DNA from: an uncultured Ruminococcus sp.
GTDB taxonomy: Bacteria; Bacillota; Clostridia; Oscillospirales; Ruminococcaceae
DNA length: 64,000 nt
Direction of reading: 5' to 3'
Assembly: GCA_902787825.1 (NCBI GenBank)
Contig: CADAHS010000005.1
Coordinates: forward strand, 1-64,000
The position numbers and the translations under genes were made by a program. This document shows, one piece after another, positions 11,601 through 26,600 of this stretch. Each line of letters opens with the position of its first letter. Position 1 is the stretch's first letter. The notes under the pieces were generated by a model. That model ran no database searches and was not told the origin of the DNA. It saw nothing but the letters and a program-made list of their open reading frames with translations.

Positions 11601-14600
11601 CCCGTCAGAGCAACTGCAAACGTTTGCAGCGTTATCGGCACATTGGTCGGAAGCGGCAAAGCTATCTGGGAAAGCACTGCTGCTATTGCTGTGAACAAGG
11701 CGATATATACCATGTTTTTTATATATGCTGAACTATTCTTCATGATCTCAGATCCCTTCAGGATATGAGTATATCACAGCTCACCGGAAATGTCAACACG
11801 ATTTTAAAGCAAAGTATACAATCATACAAGGGAAAGACCGAAGACAGAAAAGTGTCTTCGGTCAATAAAGATTGTTATGTTTCAATAAGTCTCTTGATGC
11901 AGTAGATGCTTCCTGCATTCTTAGAGGCAAATGAAATGACTATACCTGTGGCAGAGCTTTCTGCGTGGACGATGAAGCCGTTGCCAATATACATAGAAAC
12001 GTGGTAGACGTTGCCTGTCGTGCCGTAGAAGATAAGATCTCCCGGTTTCATCTCGTTATACGAAACTGTTCTGCCGTACGATGCCTGTGACTGCGCATAG
12101 TGTGGCAAGCTGATGCCGACCTGCGCATACGAGAGCATTGTGAGTCCGGAGCAGTCGGTCGCTCTGAATCTGCTTCCTGCAAATACATATGTTCCGCCGA
12201 CATTTGATTTAGCATATGAAACTACCTTGTCGATCTTCGCCTGGTTTGACGAGAGATTCGGATTAGGCTTCGGCGGCGTATAAGGCGTTGTTGTAGCTGC
12301 CGTGGTTTTTCTTGTTGTAGTAGTATACTGCTGCGGTTTTGTAGTAGTAGCAGGCGCAGGTGTGGTATAGGTCCACGCTGTTGTAGTCTGCGGCGGCTGA
12401 GTGGTTGACATTGTGGTGGTAGTCGTCGTAGTAGTTGTTGTAGTTGTAGTTGTTGTGGTAGTAGTATCAGCCTTGCTGCTGACCTCTGAATGTTCCTGTT
12501 CAAGCTCATATGACTTCTGGACAAGCGTCTGCTTCTTATCCTCCAGCTCATTTATAGCCTTTCCGGATTTAGCCTGCATATCGGCAAGCTTAGATTTCTG
12601 CTCGTCAAGATACTTGATCTGATCGGCATACTTCAAGCTTGTTGACCTAAGTTCATTCTGCTGCTGCGTATAGTCACTCTTGAGCTTTTCAAGCTCAGCC
12701 TTCTCGGCAACAAGCTTATCAAGCTGCTCATTATCGTGAGATGCTACACGCTTGACAAGTTCAACTCTCATCAGCACATCGTAAAAATCCGATGCATCAG
12801 CAAGCACATTCATATATGTAGCGTTTCCGCCTGCGACATACATCGCTCTGATCCTTTTCATAAAGTCAGCGGTCTCGCTCTTGATCTGCTGGGTCTTCTT
12901 CTCGATCTCATCTGAGGTCTCGGTCATCTTCTTATCAGTCTCAGCGATCTGCTTTTCAAGCCGCTGAGTTTCCGCTTCGGCATCGCTTATTCTTTTGCGT
13001 ACATCTGCATAGTCCTTATTTATAGATGCAAAATTATCCTTTTCCTTTTCAAGCTCGCTTTCAGCTGACTCGATCTGCGAGTTTACGGCCTTCTGCTGAT
13101 CCTCGATCTCGCTGAGCCGAGTCATATATGATTCTCTTTCATTTTCGGCATAGCCTCCGTTGTTTGAGCCGGCAGCCGAAACAGTGATGACAAGTGCTGC
13201 CGCTGCTGCGATAACACTCTTTAAAGCCTGTATTTTACGCATAATAATTCTCCGTATGGTAATAGTTTATTCAAAATGTAATTGATTGTAACCTAATTGT
13301 AACTTATTATACACCATACGAGCGTTTTTGTCAAGTGGGTTGGTATCAAAATTCGTTGGTAAGGGTGTTTACGACCCACGAGGCAATTATCAGACCTGCT
13401 GCTGAGGGGACAAAGGCATTGCTTGCGGGACAGCGCTGACCATTGGCATCAAGCTTTGGTGTGCGTGGCAATTCCTTGGAATAGACGCACATCAGCTTTT
13501 TAACGCCACGTTTTTTGAGCTGCTGACGCATAACTCTTGCAAGAGGGCAGACGGATGTCTTGTAAATATCGGCAAGTTCAAGCATCTCAGGGTGAAGCTT
13601 ATTGCCTGCACCCATTGCGGAAATATGCAGCACACCAAGGCTTTCGCACCGCACGGCAAGCTCGCATTTTGCAGGAACAAAATCCACAGCATCAACAACA
13701 CAGTCATACTGTGAAAGATCGACACTATCAGCATTTTGCGGTGTATAGAAAAGATGATACCCATTAACGATACAATCGGGGGCGATCTGCTTAACACGCA
13801 GTTTTGCTGCATCTGTCTTTACCATTCCTATTGTTTCGACGGTCGCAATAAGCTGTCGGTTAAGGTTGGATTCTGCGACGACATCTCCGTCAAATAGATC
13901 AAGCTGTCCAATGCCGCTGCGTGCAAGAGCTTCTACAACATAGCTTCCCACACCGCCGACACCAAACACGGCGACCTTTGAATTTCTGAGAATATCGACC
14001 TTTTGCTTACCATAAAGCATTTCAAGTCGTTCAAGATAACCGGGCATAGCAGCGCTCCTTATCTGAGTATCACAGCCGAGCAGACGCCGCAGCCGTATTT
14101 AGTCGTACTTTCGACACAAATGATGATCTCACACTTTCCTTCCACGCCCTGTGGGACAGCACAGTCAAGCTCGACGGAGTTCCAGAAGCCCTCTGTTTCA
14201 CCGATAAGCTGTCGGTCCAGATAAACTCTGCACCTGCCCCACAGCGCCGAGAAATGCAGTACAGGCGGTTTGCCGTTTATCGACCCGGGGATATCGGCAA
14301 AGGTCGTATAAAGGGCATATTTACCGATGCACCCGGTCAGGTTTTGCGGTGTACCGGCAGTGATATCCACAGGTTCAAATGAATTATTGTCGGTCGGGTC
14401 ATTTTTCAAGCTTTGGATATCAGGCATTTTGTCATACAGTTTTGTGCTGAGATGCCAGTCGGTAAGGTAACGATCGCTTACGCTTTCCACATAGTTTTCA
14501 GGCTTAGTGTCGACAATGTCAAGCGAGAGAGCTTGAATGTCCAGATCACCGCACCGCCCTGTCAAGGTCAACGTCTTGGCACCTGCAAAGCACCTGATAA

Positions 14601-17600
14601 CAGCCTGTGCCTTGCCGTGAAACAGACTTCTGACTGGCGAGGTGAACTCCTCGTGACAGTTCGGGTCGCCGTTTGAGGTACAGATGATCTCTCCGTTTTC
14701 GCACGTCAAGTTAATTTGCTTTTCAAAGTCTGTGACCTCGTTTCCGTCCTTATCCACTGTGATGATATTGACTATCGCAGCGTCAACGCCGTCATTGAGT
14801 ATGCTGTTTTCAAATGGTATCAGCAAAACTTTAGCCGGCTTGCCTGCGGTTCGTCTTATATCCTGCGCAACGGCTTCCCCGCCGTTATAGCCAACAAGCT
14901 TCAGTTCACCCGCCTCAAACGGTACATTCCAGTAAGCCTGCTTGCATATCTCGATCTGCAGTTTTCCAAAGCTTTTGCCGTTGACAAAAAGCTCAGCCTG
15001 CTCACAGTTGGTATGGCTCATCACACGGATGATCTCGCCCTCGTGACCTGTAAAATTCCAGTGCGGAAGGACGTGCACGACAGGCTCGCTGCTGAAGATC
15101 GCTTTGCACAGGTAGAATCCGTCCTTGGCAAAGCCGCAGGTGTCCATCATTCCGAAAAAGCTTGAAACGCTTGGCCACTCAAAAGGTGTTGGTTCGCCGA
15201 GATAGTCAAAGCCTGTCCACATAAACGCACCTGCTGCATAATCACGTTTGCCGATGAGATCCCATGTCTGTCTTACAGTCGCTCCCCAATCGGCCGGGTC
15301 CTCGTCATAGCAGGAAAACTCGTGCTTTTCACGATCGGTCTTGTAACAATCTCTTACAGCAAAGGTCGAGGTCGTTTCGGAGCCGATGATGCAAAGCTCG
15401 GGGTGCTTTTGATGGAGCTTGTCATAGGAATCCATTATATAATTGATCCCGCACACATCAAGCTTATCTGCACAGCCCTCGTCCTGGAGCACGCCTCCGT
15501 TCATTGCTGCGGTCACAAGTCTTGAGTCGTCAAGCTTTTTAATCTCATATATCATTCTCTGAGCCATAAGCGAGCCGTTTTTTGTGCCCTGCAGCGGTTC
15601 CTCGTTGAAGATCGAATACATTATAACGCTTGGGTGATTACGGTCACGCTTTACCATCGTCCTGAGCTGTCCGAGGTATTGTTCACCTGTTTCAAAGCTT
15701 CGGTTCTCGTCCAGCACAAGCATACCCTGCCTGTCGCACTCATCAAGCAGCTGCTTATGAACTATGCCATGTGAGCAGCGGTAGGCGTTTGTTCCCATTT
15801 CTTTGAGTCGGGTGATGCGGTATCTGATGACGCTCTCCGGCAGCGCAACGCCGAGTCCGCCGTGATCCTGATGATTACAGGTACCGTATATCTTGACACT
15901 TCTGCCGTTAAGGAAAAATCCCTTGTCGGGGTCAAAGCTTACTGTGCGGAATCCAAAATCAACGTGATCGGCATCAAGCTGAGTCTGCTCATCAAAAAGC
16001 GCTATCTCGCAGCGGTAAAGGTTCGGACAGGTGATATCCCACAGTTTCGGGTCAGGGATATAAAGGCGGATACTTTTTGAAGAGGTATCCATTTTATAAG
16101 CAAAAGTCCTGAACTTATATTCCGCAGCCTGACTGCCGCTTGTCAGGTCGGTGATGCGACACATAACAGTAACGCTTCTGTCATCATAGGTATGGTTGTT
16201 GATATCAAGTGATATGTTAGCTACCCACTTATCCTTGACCTTCTCACCCTTGACAAAGATACCGTTCTCGGCGATGTTCAGCTTGTCCTTTACGTCGAGC
16301 CTGACATCACGGTAGATGCCTGCTCCCTCATACCACCAGCCTTCAAAGCCGTCGGCATCAACAAAGACTGCAAGCACATTGGGCCTTTCATCAAAGAAAG
16401 CTCTGTCGGAAACATCAACGCTGAACGGCGCATAGGCTGTAAAATTTCGTGCCAGCAGCGAACCGTTGAAATAAACATACGCATCCTTTGCAACGCCCTC
16501 AAAAGTCAGCAAAAGCTCCTTTCCATCGTATCGTTCAGGAAGAAAGAAGGCTTTTCTGTACCAGGCTTTGCCCTTTGGTTTATATCCCCATGACGGCGAA
16601 CCGTTTTTATCAAACGGCTGTTTTACAGACCAGTCGTGCGGAAGACTTACCCTTTCCCAGCTGCTCGTGTCATAGTCGCTTTGCGCAACTCCCTTAACTG
16701 CTCCTGCTTTGGAGCCTGAATATATATCGTTGTGCGACAGACCGCAGACGTCTTTGACATCTCCGAGATGAAAAGACCAGTCCTTGTTCATTGAAAGTGT
16801 TATCCTTGATTTTTCGTTCATCATATTTTCTCCTTCAGATCAGTGTTTATCTCGGTGTTAAAGCTGAACATATCACGATACCGTTTTGGGGTGACTCCCT
16901 CACGGATACGGAACTGCTGGGTGAAATAGCTCTGGCAGGAAAAAGCAAGCGTTTCGGATATCTGTGAAAGCGAATAGTTGGAATATTTGAGCATATTTTT
17001 TGCGGCATTTATTTTACGCTTGATGATATATTCGGTTATGCTCTCACCTGTTTGCCTATGAAAAAGTCTTGAAAGATAGCTGCTGCTGAGTCCCGTGCAG
17101 GAAGCAAGTTCATCTACGGTTATTTTCTTGTGAAGATGGTTATAAATATAATTGATGCAAAGGATTATCTGCTTTGAATAGACCTTGTCCCTGTGCAGCG
17201 CAGCCATTCGTTTGGTATAATCCATAGACATATTGCGGTGAAGTCCTGATATCTCGTTGGGATTGGTACAGCGGTCACAGCTCTGGATATACAGATCGCT
17301 GAGGCTGTACGCCGTTTCATGCTCCATTCCCGATTCGATACAGTATCTTGCAAGCATTGCGGCGGTTATGACAAAGTGATATTTCAGGTTTTGCAAACTG
17401 TCCTCGCAAAGCTTTCCAAGACCGCTTTTCTTTGAAAAGTCCACAGAACACAGCGATGAGACCTTTGCAACGTCACCGTTTTTGACGGCAAAATAAAAGT
17501 CGAACTCGGGAACGTACGGTGCGTGAAATGCTGCATTCTCACGCAGGGCGTATTCACGCACAGACAGTTCTTTATCTATATTAATAGCCATATAGCTCCT

Positions 17601-20600
17601 CCTGTATTTATTTTTTTATATTATACATCTGCATCAAATAGATTATAGCATGATTTTAATAAAAATGCAAGGATTATTATATAAATATGCTATAATAAAC
17701 CGTATAATAATTACAATAAAATATGTACAACTTTAATATACGGAGGTAAAATATGAAAAGTAAAAAGATCATTTCGATGATCGCTGCCTGCACAATGCTA
17801 TTATCAATGGCTTCCTGCGGTGACAGCTCATCAAAGACGGACGCATCAAGCGCTTCCTCAAGCAGCAGCGCTGCATCATCAAGCACAACAGATCCATCAA
17901 GTGCTGCGGACTCATCAAGCACAGCAGACTCATCAGGCAGCTCTGACTCATCAGGTTCTGAAAGCAAGGACACAACAACGCCTGAGCTTGACGGCTACAA
18001 GCTGCTGTGGAGCGACGAATTCAATGGCGACAAGCTCGACGAGAGCATATGGAGCTACGATCCGCACGAACCGGGCTGGACAAACAACGAGCTTCAGGAA
18101 TACACGACATCGACAGACAACGTATTCGTCAAGGACGGTCATCTCGTTCTCAAAGCTCTGAAGACCGAAAAGGGCGGAAAAGATTACTACACATCGGGAA
18201 AAGTAAAATCCCAGGGCAAGAAGGATTTTACATATGGTAAAGTCACTGTTGGCGCAAAGGTACCTATCGGTCAAGGTTTGTGGCCCGCTGCATGGATGAT
18301 GCCGACAGACGAGGGTAAATACGGTCAATGGCCTAAGTGCGGTGAGATCGACATTATGGAGGTTCTCGGAAACGATGTTACCACAGCTTACTGCACAGTT
18401 CACTACGGTGAGCCTCACTGCGATCAGCAGGCTACACACAAGCTTGAAAACGGCAACTACGGTGATGGTTTCCATGAGTATTCTGTTGAATGGGAACCGG
18501 GTGAGATGAGATGGTACATCGACGGCGAGAAGGTCCTTACGGCAAACGACTGGTTCACTGCTGTTGAAGGTGAGGACGAAAAGCCTTATCCTGCACCATT
18601 CAATCAGCCTTTCTATATGCAGCTCAATCTTGCAGTCGGCGGAGACTGGCCGGGCAATCCTGACAACACGACTGATTTCAACTCTGCTGAATACCAGATA
18701 GACTACGTTCGTGTTTACCAGAAGCCAAGCTATGATACCAATGTCAAAAAGCCCGAGGTAGAGATGAGAAAGGCTCTTGAAGACGGAAACTACATCTACA
18801 ACGGTAATTTCGCTGAACAGGAAGACCTCAATGACGATAAAGACTGGAAATTCCTGCTGCTCAACGGCGGCGAAGGTTCTGCTGAGATGAAAAACAACGA
18901 GATCGTTATAAAGACCACAAACGAGGGCACAGAGGAATACTCGGTACAGCTGGTACAGTTCGATCAGCCGATGATAAAGGGCAAGAAATACCGTGTAACA
19001 TTTGATGCTTTTGCCGAGGCAGAAAGAACAATGAAGGTGGCTGTTACGGCACCAAACGTAAACTGGATAAGATATCTGCCTGACACACCTGTAAAACTTA
19101 CAACAAAGAAGCAATCCTTCAAGTTCGATTTTGATATGGACAAACGTACCGACCCGACCGGAAGACTTGAATTCAACATGGGCAAATGCGGATCGACGGC
19201 TGCGATCCACATCTCAAACGTAAGGCTTGAGGAAATAAAATAAACTAACTCTCTTTCAGATACAGTTTCACATTTTCACAACACTCCCCGTACATCTATT
19301 TGTACGGGGAGAAAAACTTTTAGAGGTAAGAGGTAAGAATTAGAGGTAAGAGGTAAGAGATAAGAGGTAAGAATTAGAGGTAAGAAGCAAGAGGTAAAGT
19401 ATGCGGAGCAAGTGGTTGGTTTTAATATTGACAAACACATACAAAAAGTAGTATAATAAATTGAAAAATTGTATGCCATTGTCGGGGAGTGAAAGGATGT
19501 TCGGTTATATTCGTGCCTACAAGCCTATGCTGAGGATGATAGAGTATGACACATACAAGGCCGTTTACTGCGGCATCTGCAAAGATATGCACAGACGTTT
19601 CGGCTTTGTAACACGCCTGACACTGAGCTATGATGCTGCTTTTCTGGCGCTGATGGATCTGTCTGTCCACAACAAAAAGATCAAAGCAAAGAACGAGCGC
19701 TGTATAGCTCACCCGTGGAAAAAGTCAATGTGTGCGGTTTGCGGCAGTGATCTGAGCTATGCCTCGAGCGTTTCGGTGCTGCTTACATATCACAAGCTCA
19801 AAGACGACATTGCGGACAAGGGCTTCAAAAAAAAGGCTCTGGCAGCGATTTTACTCCCCTTTTTCAAAAAGCCATACAGTCAGCTTTGCAAAAAATACAA
19901 GTCGCTCAGTGACGAGATAGAATCGGCGATGAAGCTTCAGAACGAGGTGGAAAAAGACAAGTCCGCCGGGATTGACGCAGCGTGCGAACCGACAGCACTG
20001 ATGATGAAGGCAGTCTTTGAAAGGCTTGGCAAAAACAAGCGTGAAAAGGCTTTGCTCGCAAGGTTCGGGTACTGTCTGGGAAGGTTCATTTATGTTACGG
20101 ACGCTCTGGACGATCTGAAAAAAGATGTTCGTGAGGGCGGATACAATCCGCTGATAATATACGCAGACAATCACGGGATAAAGCTTGACGGCGAGGGAAA
20201 GATCCCGCTTGAGATACAGCAGTTCTGCACAGCGACGATCAATATGTCGCTGGGGCAGCTTGCTGACTGCTACGTTGCACTTGACCCGGTAAGGTTCAGA
20301 GATATACTTGACAACATAGTGTATCTCGGGCTAAAATATGTATATGATCTGGTAAGATCAGAAAAATTCAATAAAAGAGACAAGAAAGGAACGACAACTT
20401 ATGAACGGTAAAGACCCATATTCGATCCTCGGAATTTCAAGAGGGGCCTCGGAGGAAGAGGTAAAGGCTGCGTACAAGGAGCTTGTAAAGAAATATCACC
20501 CCGATCAGTACGAAAACAATCCTCTCAAAGACGTTGCAAGCGAGAAAATGACAGAGATCAATCAGGCATATGATGAGATAATAAACAATATCCGCAACGG

Positions 20601-23600
20601 TGAGGCTGCAAGCAGGGAGTCCACAAGCACGAACTTTGACAGTCAGAACGTTCGTTATCTCATTCAGACCGGCAATGTCACAGAGGCAGACAACATACTC
20701 AACTCTGTTGACCCTTACCGCAGAGATGCCGAGTGGTACTTCCTCAAAGGCTCAGTCTGCTACAAGAGAGGCTGGTTCAACGAGGCTTACGAGAATTTCA
20801 ACCGTGCAGCTCAGATCAACCCGAACAACGCTGAATACACTGCTGCTCTCAACCAGCTCAACAGCCAGCGAGGCGGTCAGATGAACGGTATGCCAAGCGG
20901 ATATTATCAGAACAGAAATCAGGACGCCTGCAACTGCTGCTGCGATCTGATATGTCTGGACTCATGCTGCGAATGCATGGGCGGCGACCTGATCCCCTGC
21001 TGCTGAATCAGTAATCATTCATTTTCAGGAGAATTATTATTATCACACACCTAAAATAACGGAGATCATAACACTTGCAATGAGTAAAACAAGTAAAAAG
21101 ATAAGTTTCAAAGTTGCGCTTGGCGGTATCATCAGTGCAGTATGTCTGCTGGCGATGTTCTGCTCGGGATTTCTGCCGATGCTGGACTATGCGATTCCGA
21201 CCTTTGCGGGATTTCTTATGGTCGTGATGATAGTCGAGGTCGATCGGAACTGGGCGATAGCGACCTACATTGCTGTCAGCGTTTTATGTCCGCTGATAAC
21301 TCCGAACTATCAGGCGGCAGCTTTATTTATAATTTTCATGGGCTACTACCCTATTCTCAAATTCGGCTTGGACAGATCAAAAAACGTCGTTTTCAAATGG
21401 GTAGTGAAGCTGCTGGTTTTCAACGCTGCGATAATCGCATTTTTCTTTTTGTTTACAAAGGTATTCATTTCGGATGATATGCTGGAGGGAATGAGCACGT
21501 TCGGTGCATACACGATCGTGATATTGTGGCTGGCGGCAAACGGATTTTTCATGCTGTATGAATTTGCGCTGACGCAGCTTATCGATCTGTATGTGAACTG
21601 GTTCAGAAAAAAGATCCTAAGAAAAAAATAACGAACGTCCGCTCGGGCGTTCGTTTTTATATGAAGTTTTATTTATTGAAATATGGAAAAATATGATATA
21701 ATGTAAAAAAACTAACGAGTAGGGATATATATGCCGCTGGTAAATGCCAAATGCACCAACTGCGGAGGAACGCTGTCGGTTGACGCAAGCAAAGAAGCTG
21801 CAATCTGCGACTTTTGCGGCTCACCATACATAGTTGAAAAGGCTATTCAAAACTATAATTATCATATAACTAACAATATATCTGCTCAAAATATTATTAT
21901 TTCGGGCAAAGGTGAAATGGAAAAAGAACGCCTTTTGCAGAATGCAAAAACAAATGAAAGCTTTAAAGAGTACGATAAGGCATTGGAGATCTACGGGCAG
22001 GTCACAGAGGATTACCCCATTTAACTCTTACATCTTACCTCTTATCTCTTACGTCTAATGAATTTTTTGTAAAGAATAGAAAATCGCAAAAAAGTGCTTG
22101 ACATTTGGATTTGAGTATGATATAATAAATATCGTCAATTAGGGCAGAGTCCGAAAATTGACGGTTTGTGCGGGTGTAGTTCAGTGGTAGAACCCCAGCC
22201 TTCCAAGCTGGTCATGTGAGTTCGATTCTCATCACCCGCTTTAGCACAGATGCACTTCCGGTCAGTTGGGCAGTGCATTTTTTATGCTAATGTATGCGTC
22301 ATTAGCTCAGTTGGATAGAGCAACCGCCTTCTAAGCGGTAGGTCACTGGTTCGAATCCAGTATGGCGTGTTTTACCTGACTTTGGTTCAGGTATTATTTT
22401 TATGGTGGGTATAGCGTAGCTGGCCTAACGCGTCAGATTGTGGCTCTGAAGACCGAGAGTTCAAATCTCTCTACTCACCCTGTTTTCAGAATCGCCTATC
22501 TACGTTAAAGTGCGTAGGTAGGCGATTTTCTTTATTTTTGCGTATTCATAAAATATTAATATTCATTATAAAATATGACACGCTTTTATTGAGATATGAC
22601 ACGGAATATATGACACGAAAAAGCCGCCCGACTATTTTAATCAGGCGGCTTTTGTTCAGTTTTATGTGAAATACTTTCTTTTGAACTGTGATTTGTTTTC
22701 ATACATTGCTTTATCCGCACGCTTGAAAACAAGCTTGACAGTTATATCATCAGATGCATTTTCAGCCATTCCGACTGCGGCTGAATACCTCTGCCACGGC
22801 TCTGCGCCCGACCGGTTAAAGCTCTTTTCAAAATCTTCCTTGAGCCTATCACAGATCTGTTTTCGATTACGGTAATCTGCACCCTGGAGAATGACTACAA
22901 ACTCATCTCCGCCGATACGGTACACCGGTGAATGCTTGAATGCTTCGCAGACCATTCTGCAGCAGCCGATGATATACATATCACCCGATTTATGACCGTG
23001 CTCGTCGTTTACATGTTTGAGATTGTTCATATCGACCATTACGATCGCAAACTCTTTATCGCCCGAAAGGATCTGAAGGTTAAGCTCGTCGATCTTTTTT
23101 ATGTACGCTGCTTTATTTCCAACGCCGGTAAGTGCGTCCTTATAGGTTTCGATACTCAGCTGACCTATCTGCTTTTCCTTATCCTTGATATCATTCTCAG
23201 CACGCAGTTTATCCTGCTGCAATGCGGACATATCATTGAGAAAGTCGATGATATTTATCTGCATTGAACGTATGCCTTCGTAGATCTCTTTTATCTCATC
23301 ACGACTGTGTATATCAAGTGCGATAACTCCTGCATCCTCATAAGAAGGATTCTTGGTCGGCTTGAACTTTTTCATTTCCCTTGTCATAGTGTTGAGCGGA
23401 TTAACAACGACGTTATTGATAAACAGCACCACAACGACAAGAACGATCACGATAAATGCAACAGCGCCGATACAGAGGTATACGAGCAGATTTTTACGCT
23501 CGTTCATAACGTCGTTCATATCATAGTCGCACCCGACGATGCAAACACATTCGCCCTTAGAATCATAAACAGGTTTGAAGTCAGAACACAGCCAGCCCCA

Positions 23601-26600
23601 GTCGCCGTTTGAGATCGTCGGCTCTTCAAGACTTGTTATGTCAAGACGTGGGAACCCATATGACAATGCTTTGGCAGAAAATTTCTTTTCTATACTCAAA
23701 ACAGAGTGCATTCACAGGGCGAAGATCAAAACATTTGCTGAAGCAAGACAGCTCATTGATGATTATATCTATTTCTACAATCATCAGCGTATTCAATTCA
23801 AAACAAAACTGACTCCGCTTGAATTGCGAAGCCAGTTCGTAGCTTGATTTAATTTACCATAGGGCTTTTTTGTGCTGTACGCACAATGTGGGGCGGGTCA
23901 GATTCCGGTGTCCTTTTTGCATTTAATATAAGGGGTAGATAATAGCTTTACGATCACTCGCAGATCAGCTCAGTCGTCTGCACAGATTTGATACGCTTTG
24001 AGGACATATAAGAGAAGCCCGCAAAGCACGCACAGATCACTGCCGCCGGGACAAGCACCTCTATGACGGTAAGCGAATGCATAAAATCAGTCATTCCGAC
24101 TATGCTCATCAGCAATGAAAGCAGCGGATTGGTTGCAGCTATTGCTATAACTGTTCCGACAAGGCAGCCAAGAATGCCTATTATCAGAAATCTTATCGAA
24201 AACTGAGCACGAAGATTGCCGGTTGTGAAGCCGGTCGCTTTGAAGATACCGATATCTGTTCTTTCACGCAGAAATGTTACCTTGCAAAGGAGGCTCACAG
24301 CGACGAGCAGGAATACAGCGGACACACCAACAACAATAGCTATAATGATGACAAGGAACATATTGACAAGATCCTCGGTGCTTTCATAAACGGTCGTTTT
24401 ATTTGAGACTTTGGCAAAAAGCTTATCGCCAAGATCTTTATTCAATGCGTTTGCAATGTTTTCGGCGTTGTCCTTATTATCAATATAGATGTTTGAAAGA
24501 AACGGTCTTATGCCGATCTTTTTTGCGCCGTCAAGGGTCATACAGAAAAGCCTTCCTGCCTGTGAGGTGCTCTGGATAACGCCAACGATGGTATATTCCT
24601 GCTTATTGCCGGAATTTGAAACGGTGATAGTATCTCCCACGTCCTTTTCAAGCTCTCTTGCAACGATCTTTGTCACAACGACCTCATTATCATATTCAGC
24701 AAGCTTGCCTCTTATCGGCTTATAATAGCGTTCAAGATTATCCGTCGCAGTAGAACCGTAAAGCACGTCGTCAGCAAGAATGTTATCGGTGTAGGCTACA
24801 AAATCGACCTCCGCTTTGGGGTCAAGCTCAGTGAGCTTGTTTCTCATATTGCGCATATCATCCTGCTCAAACTCGTTGAACAGCTTCGCTGATATATCTG
24901 ACCAGTTGTATCCGAACATTTCACCAAAGTCTATACCGTTGGTGAGATTGAATATAGTCACCATAAAGAACATCAGCAGCACGGTTATGAGAAAGACAAA
25001 AATATAGTGGCGAAGTCCCGAGGTAAGCGCACGCAGCGACATTGTAAAGCTCAGCGAGCCCTGCTTCATCGGCACATTGAGTCTGCCGGTGAAATGCACG
25101 TCTTTATGAGCATTGTTCAGCGCATTTACAGGAGAGATCCTTGCGAGCTTTCTTGTAGCAAAGAAAATGAATACCACAAAAACGGCAATTATTATCAGTG
25201 CGATAATGATGTTGCTGAGAAAATCTATCGAACAATCCGTCCAGATACCTGTCACGGTCATAAACAGCTTGCCCATTACTTTGAGCACAGGTACGCTGAT
25301 GATAAGTCCGAGCACTGTTCCAACAACAAGTGCAATGACATACTGTATCAGATAGGAAAGGCGTATCTGCCAGACAGTGAATCCCTGCGATTTGAGTATT
25401 CCCAGGTCGACATACTGCATTTCAACGGTGGAGTTGATACTGTTGAGCATCATCAGTCCGATGACTACCGCAAGCAGTCCAACGAAGGCGTAAAGCAGGC
25501 TCGTTCCGACATCTGCGTAGAGCTCGGTATAGCTTTCAAGCTCACTTCTTGTGACATAAAGCATAGATTCATCAACAAGTCCGCACTCGTCATTGAGCTG
25601 CTTGACAAGCTTGAAATCCTTTATATCACCTGATTTGAAAATATGCAGCATTTTGGTATTATAAATATAATTCTCGTTCACACTGCCATTTTTGATGCCG
25701 TCGGAGATACGCTCCCAATCATTTTGGTGAATATAAAAATTCTCATATGCTACAAGACTCGTTCCGTAGATCGGATCCTCGACATAGCCCTTTATCGTAA
25801 ATGTTTCACGGGTCTTTGGCGAGGTCTGTATCTCAAGCTTGTCACCCTGTTGTATGTTGTAAAGCTTGTGAAAGCAGTAGGAAATATAGACCTCTCCCTC
25901 ACTGAGCTCAGGCGGCTGGTCATAAAACTCATCTTCGCTGTCCTTAAAGACCTTGATCTCATTTTTCTGCTTAATAAGTCTTGTTTCAAAATCCTGCTCC
26001 TTGCCGTTTGCAAAACACTCCATTGCAACATACAGCATATCATCTGCACGGTAAGAGCTGACATTCTTATTGCTTGAAAGTCCGTCAATGACTCTTTGCG
26101 GTATTTCACTGCCCTTGAATGTCATCACAAGATCACCAACGCTGTAATGGTCAAGAGATTTATTAAGATATTCATCAAGATTCTTTGAGTTGCTTACAGA
26201 ACAGGAATACGAAAAAACGATTATCGCCATAAGTATTATAACGCTTTTGAAAGCACCTGTTTTGTATCTGATATTGTTTTTTACAAGGGATAGTACCGAT
26301 CTCATTTTAATCCCCCCCTTACCACTTCATTGAGCTGAGCCATGAGTTTATCTGCGTTTCACGGCTCTGCTCCTTTTCGGGTTCAAACGCAGGCATTGTC
26401 ATTTCGCCGCTGACTGTACCGTCCTCGATGTAGATGAGTCTTGTTGCTCTGATCGCTGCTCGTACATCGTGGGTGACCATAAAAACAGACTGACCGTTGT
26501 GGTTGAGCTTTGTAAGAAGGTCAAGCACCTCGATAGTATTTCGTCTGTTGAGGGCTCCCGTCGGCTCGTCGGCAAACAGCACGCAAGGCTGTCCTATAAC